The notes: generated by a model not told the origin, from the letters alone. A stretch of DNA of 64,000 nt from Flammeovirga pacifica (GCF_000807855.2 NZ_JRYR02000001.1:4821427-4885426), one strand, 5' to 3'. Counted from the stretch's first letter, positions 28,061-37,154 are shown. Numbers and translations are program-made.

Positions 28061-29197
28061 TTACAATCTCTGCATTAAAGTTGGGATAATAGCATTTTTC
28101 CACTCTCTAAAATCACCATCAATAATATGTTGTCTAGCCTCTCTAACTAACCATAAATAGAAAGTTAAGTTGTGAACACTAGCAATCATACCACCTAAAG
28201 CTTCACCAGCTTTGAAAAGGTGTCTTAAGTAAGCTTTAGAATAGAAAGTACTTGCATATCCACCTAATTGAGCATCCAATGGAGTATAATCGTCTTCCCA
28301 TTTTTTATTTTTAAGGTTCATGATACCTTGTGTTGTAAAGACCATACCATGTCTAGCTTGTCTTGTAGGCATCACACAATCAAACATATCAACACCTAGT
28401 GCAATGTTTTCAAGAATATTAGCAGGAGTACCTACACCCATTAAATACCTTGGTTTATCTTCAGGAAGAATACTACAAACAAGTTCAGTATGTTCATACA
28501 TCATTTCTGCGGGTTCACCAACAGAAAGACCACCGATAGCATTACCTTCACACTCAAAAGAAGCAATTTTTTCTGCCGATTGAGTTCTTAAATCTCTATA
28601 TGTAGAACCTTGTACAATAGGGAATAGTGCTTGATGATAACCATATTTTGGTTCTGTTTCGTCTAGCCTATCTACACATCTTTGTAACCAACGGTGGGTA
28701 AGGTGCATAGAATTTTTAGCATAGGTATAATCAGATGGGTAAGGAGGACATTCATCAAAAGCCATGATAATGTCAGCACCAATTGTTCTTTCGATGTCCA
28801 TCACTTTTTCTGGAGTGAACAAGTGTTTTGAGCCATCGATGTGAGAACGAAAAGTTACTCCCTCTTCTTTAATTTTTCTATTGTTTGCTAATGAAAATAC
28901 TTGGTATCCTCCACTATCCGTTAGAATTGGACGGTCCCAACCGTTAAATTTATGTAGGCCACCAGCTTTTTCAAGAATTTCCACTCCTGGTCTTAAATAA
29001 AGGTGGTAGGTGTTTCCTAGTATAATTTCAGCATTTATATCTTCCTTTAATTCACGTTGATGTACCGCTTTTACAGTTCCAGCTGTACCAACAGGCATGA
29101 ATATAGGTGTTTTTATTTCACCATGTTCGGTGGTAATTTTACCTGCACGTGCCTTTGTTTGAGGGTCTTTGTGCGATAATTCGAAAGTTAATCCCAT
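28061..29197 (-). CDS. tgt: tRNA-guanine transglycosylase (queuosine pathway), zinc cysteines absent
   Basis: Replaces guanine 34 in QUN-anticodon tRNAs with preQ1, the first tRNA-level step of queuosine formation. 378 residues, normal length. Seen: TDSGGYQVFSL with catalytic Asp94, FDECPPYP, GGLSVGEP, and nucleophile Asp273 in DMFDCVMPTRQARHG. The C-terminal zinc site is altered: by position, the three Cys of the usual CxCxxC are Leu311, Gly313 and Ser316, while the fourth ligand His342 (VHNLTFY) remains. I believe this loss is seen in other Bacteroidota too. The enzyme is otherwise intact and probably active. Confidence 0.95.
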   Translation of the reverse strand: MGLTFELSHKDPQTKARAGKITTEHGEIKTPIFMPVGTAGTVKAVHQRELKEDINAEIILGNTYHLYLRPGVEILEKAGGLHKFNGWDRPILTDSGGYQVFSLANNRKIKEEGVTFRSHIDGSKHLFTPEKVMDIERTIGADIIMAFDECPPYPSDYTYAKNSMHLTHRWLQRCVDRLDETEPKYGYHQALFPIVQGSTYRDLRTQSAEKIASFECEGNAIGGLSVGEPAEMMYEHTELVCSILPEDKPRYLMGVGTPANILENIALGVDMFDCVMPTRQARHGMVFTTQGIMNLKNKKWEDDYTPLDAQLGGYASTFYSKAYLRHLFKAGEALGGMIASVHNLTFYLWLVREARQHIIDGDFREWKNAIIPTLMQRL

Positions 29198-29565
29198 ATC
29201 TAAATTTTTTCTAATTGCAGCGCAAAGTGCAAAGGTAGTAAAGATAATTCATCTATCTCTTTTATTTATCTTTATTAATAATGAATAGTTTATGATATAT
29301 TCCAACATATAATAATCATATTAATTAGTGTAGTTTTCAGAAATACATCTTAGGTAACAGAAACTAATAGGATAATTTGTAGTTACTTCATCAACTTAGT
29401 GTGATTTGCCAAAAAAATGTTTCCCTCTAATTTTAGTTTAAGGTAAATAATAGTTAATATTGTTTTAATAATTTTGGTGTAATCAAATTTTGAAATTCGT
29501 TTTAAGAATTGATTTTAATAAACACCCTTTTACTAACTTAAAATTGAATTAATTATCCAACTCTT
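29198..29565 (+). promoter_or_regulatory. 368-base intergenic region between divergent tgt and a secreted protein gene
   Basis: AT-rich and without open frames of note. A perfect match to the Bacteroidota -7 element TAnnTTTG (TAATTTTG) lies at 29469-29476, which would give a 5' leader of about 80-90 bases for the gene at 29566. No convincing TTG -33 element is at the right distance, so the promoter call is tentative. No RNA gene or riboswitch fold recognised. Confidence 0.4.
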
Positions 29566-30375
29566 ATGATCAAGGATACATTGATTTTAATCAACAGAAG
29601 ACTTCATTTTGCTCTTTTTTTCATCTTTATTTCGACTATAACTTTTGCTCAAGATGGTGAAATGATTGTTACAGGTGTATACAAAGGCTCTAATCTTTAT
29701 GTAGAGAATCCTATGTTACAAGATGGCTCTTTTTGTATAAATAAAGTGCTTATCAACAACAGTGATATGCAAAAGTTACCCAATGCCTCTGCATTTGAAA
29801 TTGAATTAAATCATATTCAAAAAGGGGATCATATTTCTGTGATTTTATTCCACTCTAATGATTGTGTACCAAGGATCTTAAATCCTAATGCAATTAGAGA
29901 TAAGGGACATTTTCAATTTATAGAATTGGATGTTACTGAAGAAGGTTTGGAATGGGAGACATCAGGGGAAGCTGCTGAAGGCAGTTTTATGATTTTACGT
30001 TATGAACATAATAATTGGGTAGAAGATATGATCGTTCAAGGTAAAAGCGATGAACGAATCAATAAGTATCATTATAAAGTATTGCACCATTCTGGTGTCA
30101 ATAAGTACAAGTTAAAATATATAGAGATTACTGGTAAAGTATATAACTCAGAAGTTTTATCTCATGAATCTTCTTCAGAACAAGTGAGGTTCTACCCGAA
30201 TAGAGTGACTAAGTTATTATCTTTTACAAGGCCAGTACGTTTTGAAATACTTGATCAATACGGTAAAGTAGTTTTAACTGGAAATGATAATCAGGTAGAT
30301 TGTACCGCATTAAATGGAGGGCGTTATTATTTTGTTAACTACGATAATAAAACAGAACGCTTTTTCAAGAAATAA
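29566..30375 (+). CDS. Secreted protein with T9SS-like C-terminal region
   Basis: A 269-residue exported protein. Seen: signal peptide ending ISTITFA|QDG, a beta-rich middle part with no known motif, and a C-terminal 65 residues (VRFYPNRVTKLLSF, VRFEILDQYGKVVLTG, LNGGRYYFVNYDNKTERFFKK) with the YPN...D..G..V......L..G.Y pattern of a T9SS type A sorting domain. It is therefore probably secreted or surface-attached through the type IX system. No function assigned. It is a single gene, followed by a bidirectional terminator. Confidence 0.75.
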   Translation: MIKDTLILINRRLHFALFFIFISTITFAQDGEMIVTGVYKGSNLYVENPMLQDGSFCINKVLINNSDMQKLPNASAFEIELNHIQKGDHISVILFHSNDCVPRILNPNAIRDKGHFQFIELDVTEEGLEWETSGEAAEGSFMILRYEHNNWVEDMIVQGKSDERINKYHYKVLHHSGVNKYKLKYIEITGKVYNSEVLSHESSSEQVRFYPNRVTKLLSFTRPVRFEILDQYGKVVLTGNDNQVDCTALNGGRYYFVNYDNKTERFFKK

Positions 30376-30393
30376 TATAAATCAAAATCAGAT

Positions 30394-30436
30394 AAAAAGA
30401 GGTTGTCTCATAACAAAATGGGACAACCTCTTTTTT
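30394..30436. terminator. Bidirectional hairpin terminator
   Basis: Arms AAAAAGAGGTTGTC and GACAACCTCTTTTT, with further pairing of TCAT/ATGG inside. Between convergent genes; it abuts the stop codon of the biotin carrier gene. Confidence 0.9.
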
Positions 30437-30939
30437 TATTCCGTTTCCATATCAATTAATGTTTGATTCTTTTCTACGGATGTATTTGTTGAAGTAAATA
30501 TTTTTTCAATCACTCCATCTGAGGGAGCTTTAAGTACATTCTCCATTTTCATGGCCTCAAGTATGATTAAACTATCTCCTTTTTGCACATGTTGCCCTTC
30601 TTTACATAAAATATCAACTACTTTACCTGGCATTGGAGCTTGAATATGTTTTTCTTCATGTTCTACTTTTTGATTCATCCCAAGCTTTTCGAGCATAGCA
30701 TCTAAAGAAGATTTTCCTTGAACTTCAACAGTTTTTCCATTTATTTTTAATGTAGTAGCTTTATATTCTTCATCTTTATTGATAATTTCGATATCAAAAG
30801 TTGAATTGTTATAAGTAACTTGGTAAACATTGTGATGTGTTTTTTTTAAATGAAAATCGACCTTCCTGTTGTCAATAATTAAAGATTGTTTGTCTTTATT
30901 AATAGAAAAGCATTTGTCGTTGAGGTTTACTGTAAGCAT
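30436..30939 (-). CDS. Biotin carboxyl carrier protein of an acyl-CoA carboxylase
   Basis: A 167-residue protein: an N-terminal beta-rich part, a short linker and a C-terminal biotinyl domain (100-165). Seen: APMPGKVVDI, KKGD-like VQKGDSL and the biotinylation motif EAMKMEN with Lys131. The N-terminal part resembles the carrier subunit that goes with propionyl/acetyl-CoA carboxylase in Bacteroidota. It carries carboxybiotin from a biotin carboxylase, absent from this window, to a carboxyltransferase; a likely partner is the gene at 56973. It is a single gene. Confidence 0.9.
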   Translation of the reverse strand: MLTVNLNDKCFSINKDKQSLIIDNRKVDFHLKKTHHNVYQVTYNNSTFDIEIINKDEEYKATTLKINGKTVEVQGKSSLDAMLEKLGMNQKVEHEEKHIQAPMPGKVVDILCKEGQHVQKGDSLIILEAMKMENVLKAPSDGVIEKIFTSTNTSVEKNQTLIDMETE

Positions 30940-31083
30940 AGTGTGTGTTTATGGTGTATTCTCCAAAATACTTTTTTTCGACATCAATACAAAAGTTAAT
31001 TAGATTTATAGGACTATTTAATCAATTACTTTTTAATGACTAATTTTTACTACACAATTTTTATTACTAAAAAATTCAAATTA

Positions 31084-31824
31084 ATGAGACCAAAAGCATT
31101 AATGCTGAGCTGTTTTCTTTTATTTTCTATGTTTGCTTTCTCTCAAGAACTCAAACCAGAAGAAGGAACTCAACAGAATAACTCAAACGGTGGAGATCAA
31201 GTTTATCAAGAACAAAGGTCTTATGAAACAAAACAGACTCAAAGAAACCATGAATGGGGATTTTACTTTGGTCCTTCTTGGTCCTTTCCAAAGGGGGGGA
31301 TTCCTGAGTTAAAAACAGAATTAACTTATGATAATGAAAGAACTAGAGCAAGAACAGGTTTTGACTTTGGTTTAAAATTCAATTTCTTTCTTAATAATAA
31401 TTGGTCTGTAGATTTTAATGCTCAGTTTAAATCAGCGGGACAAAAAGTTCAGTATTCGGGTTATTGGCATGAGTTGGGGTATTCTGAGGAGAATGTCAAT
31501 TTTACTGAATCGATATTGTACTTTAATTTTCCTGTTTATGCTAATTATTACCTAACAGAGAATATCTATGTTAAAGGTGGTATTTATGGGTCAGCTATAT
31601 TAAGTGCGCAAAGAAGAGAAGGAAACGTTTTTTCTGATTATTCTGATGTCGGAAATCTCTACAAAGGTGGTGACTTTGGTGTGTCAGCTGGTATTGGTGC
31701 TGCAATGAATGTATTCTTTTTAGAATGGAGATACTACAGAGGGCTTGTCGATATCACTTTTGATGATGATAAACTTTATAACCAGTCTGTTCAACTAATT
31801 TGTGGCTTTAAATTCGGAGGATAA
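31084..31824 (+). CDS. Outer membrane beta-barrel protein (porin-family/PorT-like)
   Basis: About 246 residues from the ATG at 31084, chosen over 31036 because MRPKALMLSCFLLFSMFAFSQ is a proper signal peptide. After an Asn/Gln-rich linker the protein alternates short hydrophobic strands (GFYFGPSWSFP, GLKFNFFLNNNWSVDFNAQFK, LYFNFPVYANYYL, GVSAGIGAAMNVFFLEWRYYRGL) and ends in Phe-rich sequence, as 8- to 10-strand barrels do. It overlaps the start of a lipoprotein gene by one base (TAATG), so the two are translationally coupled. Confidence 0.8.
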   Translation: MRPKALMLSCFLLFSMFAFSQELKPEEGTQQNNSNGGDQVYQEQRSYETKQTQRNHEWGFYFGPSWSFPKGGIPELKTELTYDNERTRARTGFDFGLKFNFFLNNNWSVDFNAQFKSAGQKVQYSGYWHELGYSEENVNFTESILYFNFPVYANYYLTENIYVKGGIYGSAILSAQRREGNVFSDYSDVGNLYKGGDFGVSAGIGAAMNVFFLEWRYYRGLVDITFDDDKLYNQSVQLICGFKFGG

Positions 31825-32327
31825 TGAAATATATATATCAGTCAATTTTACTATTAGCGTTGTCAATTTTTGCTACTAGTTGTGGGAGTGAAATTTTGGG
31901 TGGAGATATTGAAGATGGATCACCTGAGAGAGGTAATTTTATTTATGAATCAAATGTAGATTACTTTGCCAAACCAAACGATACTACACCAATACATTCT
32001 CAGAAATTTGAGGGCTTTATAGAATATCAACCGTCTAATAGAAGAATAGTAGTACACCCTTACGATAGTTTTACATGGTCTTTTATTGTTGCAGATTCTA
32101 TAAGAAACGGAGAAAAAGTATTGTGGAAGATCCCTTCAGATCAAAATATTACAATTAATGATGATACATTTACCTTAGATGGTATTCTTATGGAAGAATA
32201 TAATAATGAGGAGTATCATTTGGTAGTAAAAGGAGATAGTCTAAGTTTTAAATACCGTTCTTATGTAATTGATAGGGATAGAGAGGTTCAAGTAACAAAG
32301 AGTCACTTTAAATCGCTTCGATTTTAA
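31824..32327 (+). CDS. Lipoprotein coupled to an outer membrane barrel
   Basis: A 167-residue lipoprotein: signal MKYIYQSILLLALSIFATSC with the lipobox Cys at about residue 20, then a Gly/Asp-rich linker and a beta-rich domain (about 55-165) of no family I know. Its ATG shares a base with the stop of the barrel gene. The pairing suggests that both products act together in the envelope, but no function can be read from the sequence. Confidence 0.78.
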   Translation: MKYIYQSILLLALSIFATSCGSEILGGDIEDGSPERGNFIYESNVDYFAKPNDTTPIHSQKFEGFIEYQPSNRRIVVHPYDSFTWSFIVADSIRNGEKVLWKIPSDQNITINDDTFTLDGILMEEYNNEEYHLVVKGDSLSFKYRSYVIDRDREVQVTKSHFKSLRF

Positions 32328-32409
32328 TAAAATTTGTTAAAAATACTATTTATACGGTGATCGTATTCATCTAGTGATATAAGCATGTACACCATGTGAA
32401 TTAAACTAT

Positions 32410-33531
32410 ATGAGTACGATTTTTTTTATAAATAAATATACTAAACAAATTCTATTTTATTTTTTATTGATGTTATTATCTCTTACGACTTATTCTCAAG
32501 TGGTTGAAAAGAGTGAACCAATAATTTATAATGATGAAAATAATGTGATTAATTCCCCTGTTGAACATACAGGGAAAGTTGTTAGGGTTGAAGCTTCAGA
32601 TTTTACTATAAATAGCACTTTTAATTTAAAAGACTGTCAAGTGATATTTGTGGGTGGCTCTGTACTGAATAACAGTACATTTGTCATGGAAAATTGTAAT
32701 ATCAAGATTAGTGATGTTGATTTTCTTCAAAATAATGAAGTTACAATAGATGGAGGGGAATTAGAGGTAGATGGTTCTGAGTGGACCACCTATAATCTTT
32801 TTAAATTATCTGGTGATTTAATCATTGATTCTTATGGATGGCAAATGCATTTTATCAATGATCAGGTAGAGTTTGCTCCAACTATCGTATGGGAGGAGTA
32901 TGATTTCTCATGTATGGATAATAAACAATTTATTAATGAGAATGCAAGTTTACCAATGCCTTTTGAAGATATTCCATCTTGCGATGATGACTTACCAGTA
33001 GAATTAATTTATTTTAGTTCTGAGTTAACGAATTTTGGTACAGAGTTATATTGGGCTACAGCCACTGAAATAAATAGTGATTATTTTGATGTGGAATTTT
33101 CGCTAGATAATAATAATTGGGTGACAATCTCTAGGATTGAAGCTGCAGGATTCAGTAACGTAAAAATTAATTATAATTATTTAGATTCAGAATATAGATC
33201 AGGTGTTGGGTATTACCGTTTGCGTCAAGTCGATTTTGATGGTGAATATGAGTATTTTGGACCAATACAAGTTCATTTTTATGATGAGTCTACATTATTG
33301 AAAGCTTCAGTATATCCAGTGCCTCAATATGCAGGTCAGCATATTAATGTAAGGGTAAATAATAATAATCCTTATGAAATAGTGATTTTTAATGAAGTAG
33401 GTCAAATTGTACATCATTCAAATTCTGATAAGCAAGTGACTAAAATTTCATCTACATGGGGTCGTGGTATGTTTATTTTACACGTGATCCAAGGTAGTCA
33501 GAAGTCGATAGTTAAATTTCAACTTCTTTAA
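32410..33531 (+). CDS. Secreted protein with T9SS type A sorting domain
   Basis: A 373-residue exported protein. Seen: signal peptide ending LTTYSQ; an N-terminal right-handed beta-helix-like part (VNNSTFVMENCNIKI-type short repeats, about 55-130); an LPVEL...ELYWATATEIN...YRLRQVDFDG domain (about 195-285); and a C-terminal T9SS domain (VYPVPQ...GRGMFILHVIQG...KFQLL). The middle domain is shared with the 698-residue protein at 39979. Probably surface or extracellular; no catalytic residues recognised. Convergent with the methyltransferase gene, 7 bases away. Confidence 0.82.
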   Translation: MSTIFFINKYTKQILFYFLLMLLSLTTYSQVVEKSEPIIYNDENNVINSPVEHTGKVVRVEASDFTINSTFNLKDCQVIFVGGSVLNNSTFVMENCNIKISDVDFLQNNEVTIDGGELEVDGSEWTTYNLFKLSGDLIIDSYGWQMHFINDQVEFAPTIVWEEYDFSCMDNKQFINENASLPMPFEDIPSCDDDLPVELIYFSSELTNFGTELYWATATEINSDYFDVEFSLDNNNWVTISRIEAAGFSNVKINYNYLDSEYRSGVGYYRLRQVDFDGEYEYFGPIQVHFYDESTLLKASVYPVPQYAGQHINVRVNNNNPYEIVIFNEVGQIVHHSNSDKQVTKISSTWGRGMFILHVIQGSQKSIVKFQLL

Positions 33532-33538
33532 AAAGACT

Positions 33539-34174
33539 TTATAATTTTGAATAAAGAGCAGTAAACATCATGTCAAAGTAGGCATATTTTATGGCTCTTT
33601 TTTTATACTTTTTTGTAGCATCAATTACTTGAATGTAATTGGGTAATTGAGTGTTTTCTAAATTTGCTGTGATCTTAAAAAATAATACCATTAATTGATG
33701 TAATGATGTATGAAGTAGCTTTTTTCTTGGGTGAGGATCAATTCTGAAATCAGAAACTACCCAATATCCATTGTCATTTAATAGTTTATTTACATCATTA
33801 ACAAATGTATCCAAAGCTTTAGAAGGGAGTACGTCTAAAAAGAAGTTCGTAATAATAATGTCATAGGTTTCTTTTTGCTTGAATAAACTTGTGTAAGAAT
33901 CATTAATGTAATGTATGTCTCCTTTGTATGGGACTTGTTGTGCTAATTGAATCATGGTAGAAGAATAGTCTAAAAAGGTTAGACTATTGGGTTGAAGTTG
34001 TTCTTCTATGTACGGGATGATTTTACCTGTACCTCCACCAATTATCAAAACCTTTTTCTCTTTTGGAAGTCGATAAAATGTTCTTTGTTGGATATATGTG
34101 ATCTTATTGCCAAATACTAGATAGGCTAACTTGTCATATATTTTAGCGATATAATCAAATTGATTTTTTCTCAT
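33539..34174 (-). CDS. SAM-dependent methyltransferase, coupled to a UbiA-like gene
   Basis: About 211 residues from the ATG at 34174, which overlaps the TGA of the upstream gene by one base; a TTG one codon earlier is a weaker alternative. Seen: motif I VLIIGGGTGKI (42-52), FLDYSSTMI, and YDIIITNFFLDVLP. The family pattern is class I, UbiE/Methyltransf_25-like. Because it is translationally coupled to a UbiA-like prenyltransferase homologue, a prenylated ring or lipid is a reasonable substrate guess; this is inference. Last gene of the coaBC-porD-ubiA-like unit. Confidence 0.82.
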   Translation of the reverse strand: MRKNQFDYIAKIYDKLAYLVFGNKITYIQQRTFYRLPKEKKVLIIGGGTGKIIPYIEEQLQPNSLTFLDYSSTMIQLAQQVPYKGDIHYINDSYTSLFKQKETYDIIITNFFLDVLPSKALDTFVNDVNKLLNDNGYWVVSDFRIDPHPRKKLLHTSLHQLMVLFFKITANLENTQLPNYIQVIDATKKYKKRAIKYAYFDMMFTALYSKL

Positions 34175-35019
34175 CAAGAATAATGGTTGATTATCAAATA
34201 GATTCCGGGGAATAAAAAGGCGAAATCACCAAAAATTCTGAAATATTCATCCTTACTAAAAAAATCAGACCTGGCGTAAATTAGAATTAATGAGGCTCCC
34301 ATAGTAAAGAAGGTAAGAAGTATGAGTTTATCCATTTCATATACATAAATGGCACTCATCATAAGTAAAATAAAAAGAACAATTAATACTTGAATTCTTC
34401 TTTTTAAACCGTGATAGCCAAGTACTCTTGTGCCAGAAGGTTGGTTGTCTTTAGTGTCAGATTCAAAATCGAAAAGAGCAAATTCTAAAAGATTTATAGA
34501 GGCTAAGACTAAAAATAAAGCAATTTGTATAATTAATGATGGATGTAGGGTGTCTATTGAACTCACAACGGGGAGTGCTATACCTGATGTGTAAATTAGG
34601 GCAACCGTAAATTCTTTAAATGTAGGAAATGGGAGTAGTTTAATATTGATGATCCCTAAATAGCATAATACAATAATGGAGAGAATCATACCATTTTTGA
34701 TGATATTGTCGGGTAAAAATAAAAACGTATTCAATAGACTTATAGCACCAATGAAGAGACAAAGAAGGCCAATTTTTTTCTTGTGCCTTTGATGAAAGGC
34801 ATGTCTAAACGTATGTGCTGTATGTTGGATTGAATGGGCGTCTAATAAGTGATCTAATGTATAAATAACCCAAACGGCGGTACCCAATGATATAAAAACT
34901 GGGTAGGGAAGTACAATGCCATTGATTATTGCCAAAAACTGACAACAAAAAATGGCACCAAGGGCTACATCAAGGCTTAAAGCTTGAATGTAATGATATA
35001 AATTCTTAAAGTATTTAAT
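34174..35019 (-). CDS. UbiA-like membrane prenyltransferase homologue, probable AUU start
   Basis: About 281 residues, polytopic. Seen: WVIYTLDHLLDA and ALFDFESDTKD, which parallel the two Asp-rich motifs of UbiA-type prenyltransferases though diverged (no canonical NDxxDxxxD). The first usable standard start is a TTG at 34935, but the frame stays open upstream to 35041 and encodes (M)KYFKNLYHYIQALSLDVALG, a typical N-terminus with a membrane segment. No ATG, GTG or TTG precedes 34935 in this stretch. An ATT at 35017-35019, two bases after the porD stop, is the likely start, coupled to porD. A base error (ATG read as ATT) is the alternative. Confidence 0.65.
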   Translation of the reverse strand: MKYFKNLYHYIQALSLDVALGAIFCCQFLAIINGIVLPYPVFISLGTAVWVIYTLDHLLDAHSIQHTAHTFRHAFHQRHKKKIGLLCLFIGAISLLNTFLFLPDNIIKNGMILSIIVLCYLGIINIKLLPFPTFKEFTVALIYTSGIALPVVSSIDTLHPSLIIQIALFLVLASINLLEFALFDFESDTKDNQPSGTRVLGYHGLKRRIQVLIVLFILLMMSAIYVYEMDKLILLTFFTMGASLILIYARSDFFSKDEYFRIFGDFAFLFPGIYLIINHYS

Positions 35020-35021
35020 CT

Positions 35022-35924
35022 TTAGGGAGTTAAAAGTTTCTTATAAATCTGAGCTCTTGAGGGATCTAATTCTAATAATATTTTACCCACTTCGTCGGCC
35101 TGTTCTTTAGTGCCTTTAGCAAAAATGTTGGCAATCTCACCTCCTTTTGCAGCAAAGAAAACATCCATTGTTACTGATATAGGAATAGCTTTTCTTACCC
35201 CTTTAAGCTGGTTTAATCCCTGAATAATGTTTAGTCTTGCCTCATCAGGAGTTTCATTAAAAATATCTAAACCAAGACGGTGATATGTATATAAAAACTT
35301 TCTGAAATTTTCGAATTGAGGATCCATGAAATCCCTTGCTAAATAGTATCTATCTCTTTTATCACCGAATGCACTCCAGCCAGGTCTCCCATTCTGTTCA
35401 GAATAATTAGCGATTTCTAATGCCTTTTCGTAGTACTGAGTTCCTCCTAATAAAGAAAAAGAATCGTAATCCATTCCTAATACTATATAGGAATAGAAAC
35501 TTAATAGAGAAACAATCTCAGTAGTATAGATTCCTCTAGTATAGACTAATCGGTCTGAATTATTATAAGTAAAAGACCATTTTGGATCTAAGAAATTGAT
35601 GAGTGTACTTTCGTAAGAAGCGTTGTAAACAGGTCGTGTAGATTGAATTTGTACATCTGCTTGATACGATTGATTGGTCACATCAGAATTATTACCTAAT
35701 GTAATTTGTATATTCAGCTTGATCTTTTCGTTGTCTTCAAAACGATCATCAGTCCATTCTTGGTTAAGCATAAACTGCTGTAACTGATTTTGAAGTTCAG
35801 TAAAGATCTGTGTTTCGTTGGTTTGTACCCTTTCTCCATTCACAGTAATATTCGCATTGAATTCTTGTGAAAACCCGATAAGCGGTAGGAGTAATACACT
35901 TAAAAAAATAAGGGTTGACTTCAT
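35022..35924 (-). CDS. porD: DUF4835 protein, PorD-type T9SS component
   Basis: A 300-residue exported protein with signal peptide ending LIGFS|QEF, then ANITVNGERVQTNETQIFTEL, ...YASFDPKWSF-like FLDPKWSFTY, and LGMDYDSFSLLGGTQYYEKA, which are hallmark segments of DUF4835. From family knowledge this family is called PorD and linked to the type IX secretion system of Bacteroidota, and it regularly sits after coaBC. It matches the presence of T9SS cargo in this window. It is probably periplasmic. Co-directional with coaBC, 21 bases downstream of it. Confidence 0.88.
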   Translation of the reverse strand: MKSTLIFLSVLLLPLIGFSQEFNANITVNGERVQTNETQIFTELQNQLQQFMLNQEWTDDRFEDNEKIKLNIQITLGNNSDVTNQSYQADVQIQSTRPVYNASYESTLINFLDPKWSFTYNNSDRLVYTRGIYTTEIVSLLSFYSYIVLGMDYDSFSLLGGTQYYEKALEIANYSEQNGRPGWSAFGDKRDRYYLARDFMDPQFENFRKFLYTYHRLGLDIFNETPDEARLNIIQGLNQLKGVRKAIPISVTMDVFFAAKGGEIANIFAKGTKEQADEVGKILLELDPSRAQIYKKLLTP

Positions 35925-35945
35925 GTTTGTTTTGTTTAGAAAAGA

Positions 35946-37154
35946 CTAGTCTTTTCTCTCAATAATTTCATTAACGATATGAGTGGCTACTTCTACTTTA
36001 GAAAGTAATGGCAACTCTTTCGTCTCTTTTTCAGATACAATATATACTTTATTGGTGTCGTGACCAAAACCAGCTCCTTTTTCTTTTAAGCTATTTAAGA
36101 CCACAAAATCCACATTTTTCTTAATTAATTTGGCTTTTGCATATTCAAGCTCGTTGTCAGTTTCTAAAGCAAAACCTACCGTAATTTGATTTGCTTTTTT
36201 ACGCTGACCCATTGTTTTAGCAATATCGATAGTACGTTTCATTGAGATAGCCAAGTCACCTTCTTTTTTCTTTATTTTTGAATCAGAAACAACGGAAGGA
36301 GTATAATCTGCTACTGCAGCAGTGAAAATACTGATGTCAGCCTCATCGAAATGTTGATCGACAGCTTGATACATGTCTTCGGCAGATTCTACATCAATTT
36401 TATTAATTTGAGGAGAAGGTTGAAGTAAGACAGGTCCGGAAATAAGAGTGACCTCAGCACCTTGCTTTTTTAATTCTTCAGCAATTGCGTACCCCATTTT
36501 ACCCGTCGACCCGTTTGTAATAAAACGTACAGGGTCAATTCTTTCTTTTGTTGGTCCAGCCGTTATCAGTGCTTTTTTACCATAAAGAGGGAGGTTTTCT
36601 GCAGGAGTAAAGAAGTTTTCAATAGCTTCAATAATATGTTCTGGCTCAGCCATTCTACCTTTGCCAATTAAACCACTAGCAAGTTCTCCTTCTTCTGCAT
36701 CAACGATGATATGTCCATATGAAGTTAATAAATCAATATTCTTCGTTGTACTTGGGTGAAGATACATGTCTAAATCCATAGCAGGAGCAACCATAACAGG
36801 GCATCTTGCCGATAGGTAGGTAGCCATTAAAAGGTTGTCGCACATACCGTTGGCCATTTTAGCCATTGTGTTAGCAGTAGCTGGTGCAATAATCATTAAA
36901 TCTGCCCATAAACCAAGTTTCACATGAGAGTTCCATTCTCCTGTTTCTTCATTAGCATAAGTAGATAAAACGGGGTTTTCCGAGAGGGTAGATAAAGTTA
37001 CGGGTGTAATAAACTGTTTGGAAGCTTCGGTCATGATGACCTGTACTTCTGCTTTTTGCTTTTTTAATAACCTTACTAATAAGGCAATTTTATAGGCAGC
37101 TATACCGCCAGTAACGCCTATCAGAATCTTTTTTCCTTTTAATTTATCGCTCAT
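35946..37154 (-). CDS. coaBC: Bifunctional phosphopantothenoylcysteine decarboxylase/synthase
   Basis: Two consecutive steps of coenzyme A synthesis: CTP-dependent joining of phosphopantothenate and cysteine (CoaB, C-terminal half) and FMN-dependent decarboxylation (CoaC, N-terminal half). 402 residues, normal. Seen: GVTGGIAAYK (13-22), SHVKLGLWAD, NGMCDN with the conserved Cys, APAMDLDM, the flexible clamp GELASGLIGKGRMAEP, and the CoaB part ITAGPTKERIDPVRFITNGSTGKMG with the DSKIKKK segment. It is preceded by a terminator that separates it from rpoZ. First gene of the coaBC-porD-ubiA-like-methyltransferase series. Confidence 0.95.
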   Translation of the reverse strand: MSDKLKGKKILIGVTGGIAAYKIALLVRLLKKQKAEVQVIMTEASKQFITPVTLSTLSENPVLSTYANEETGEWNSHVKLGLWADLMIIAPATANTMAKMANGMCDNLLMATYLSARCPVMVAPAMDLDMYLHPSTTKNIDLLTSYGHIIVDAEEGELASGLIGKGRMAEPEHIIEAIENFFTPAENLPLYGKKALITAGPTKERIDPVRFITNGSTGKMGYAIAEELKKQGAEVTLISGPVLLQPSPQINKIDVESAEDMYQAVDQHFDEADISIFTAAVADYTPSVVSDSKIKKKEGDLAISMKRTIDIAKTMGQRKKANQITVGFALETDNELEYAKAKLIKKNVDFVVLNSLKEKGAGFGHDTNKVYIVSEKETKELPLLSKVEVATHIVNEIIERKD

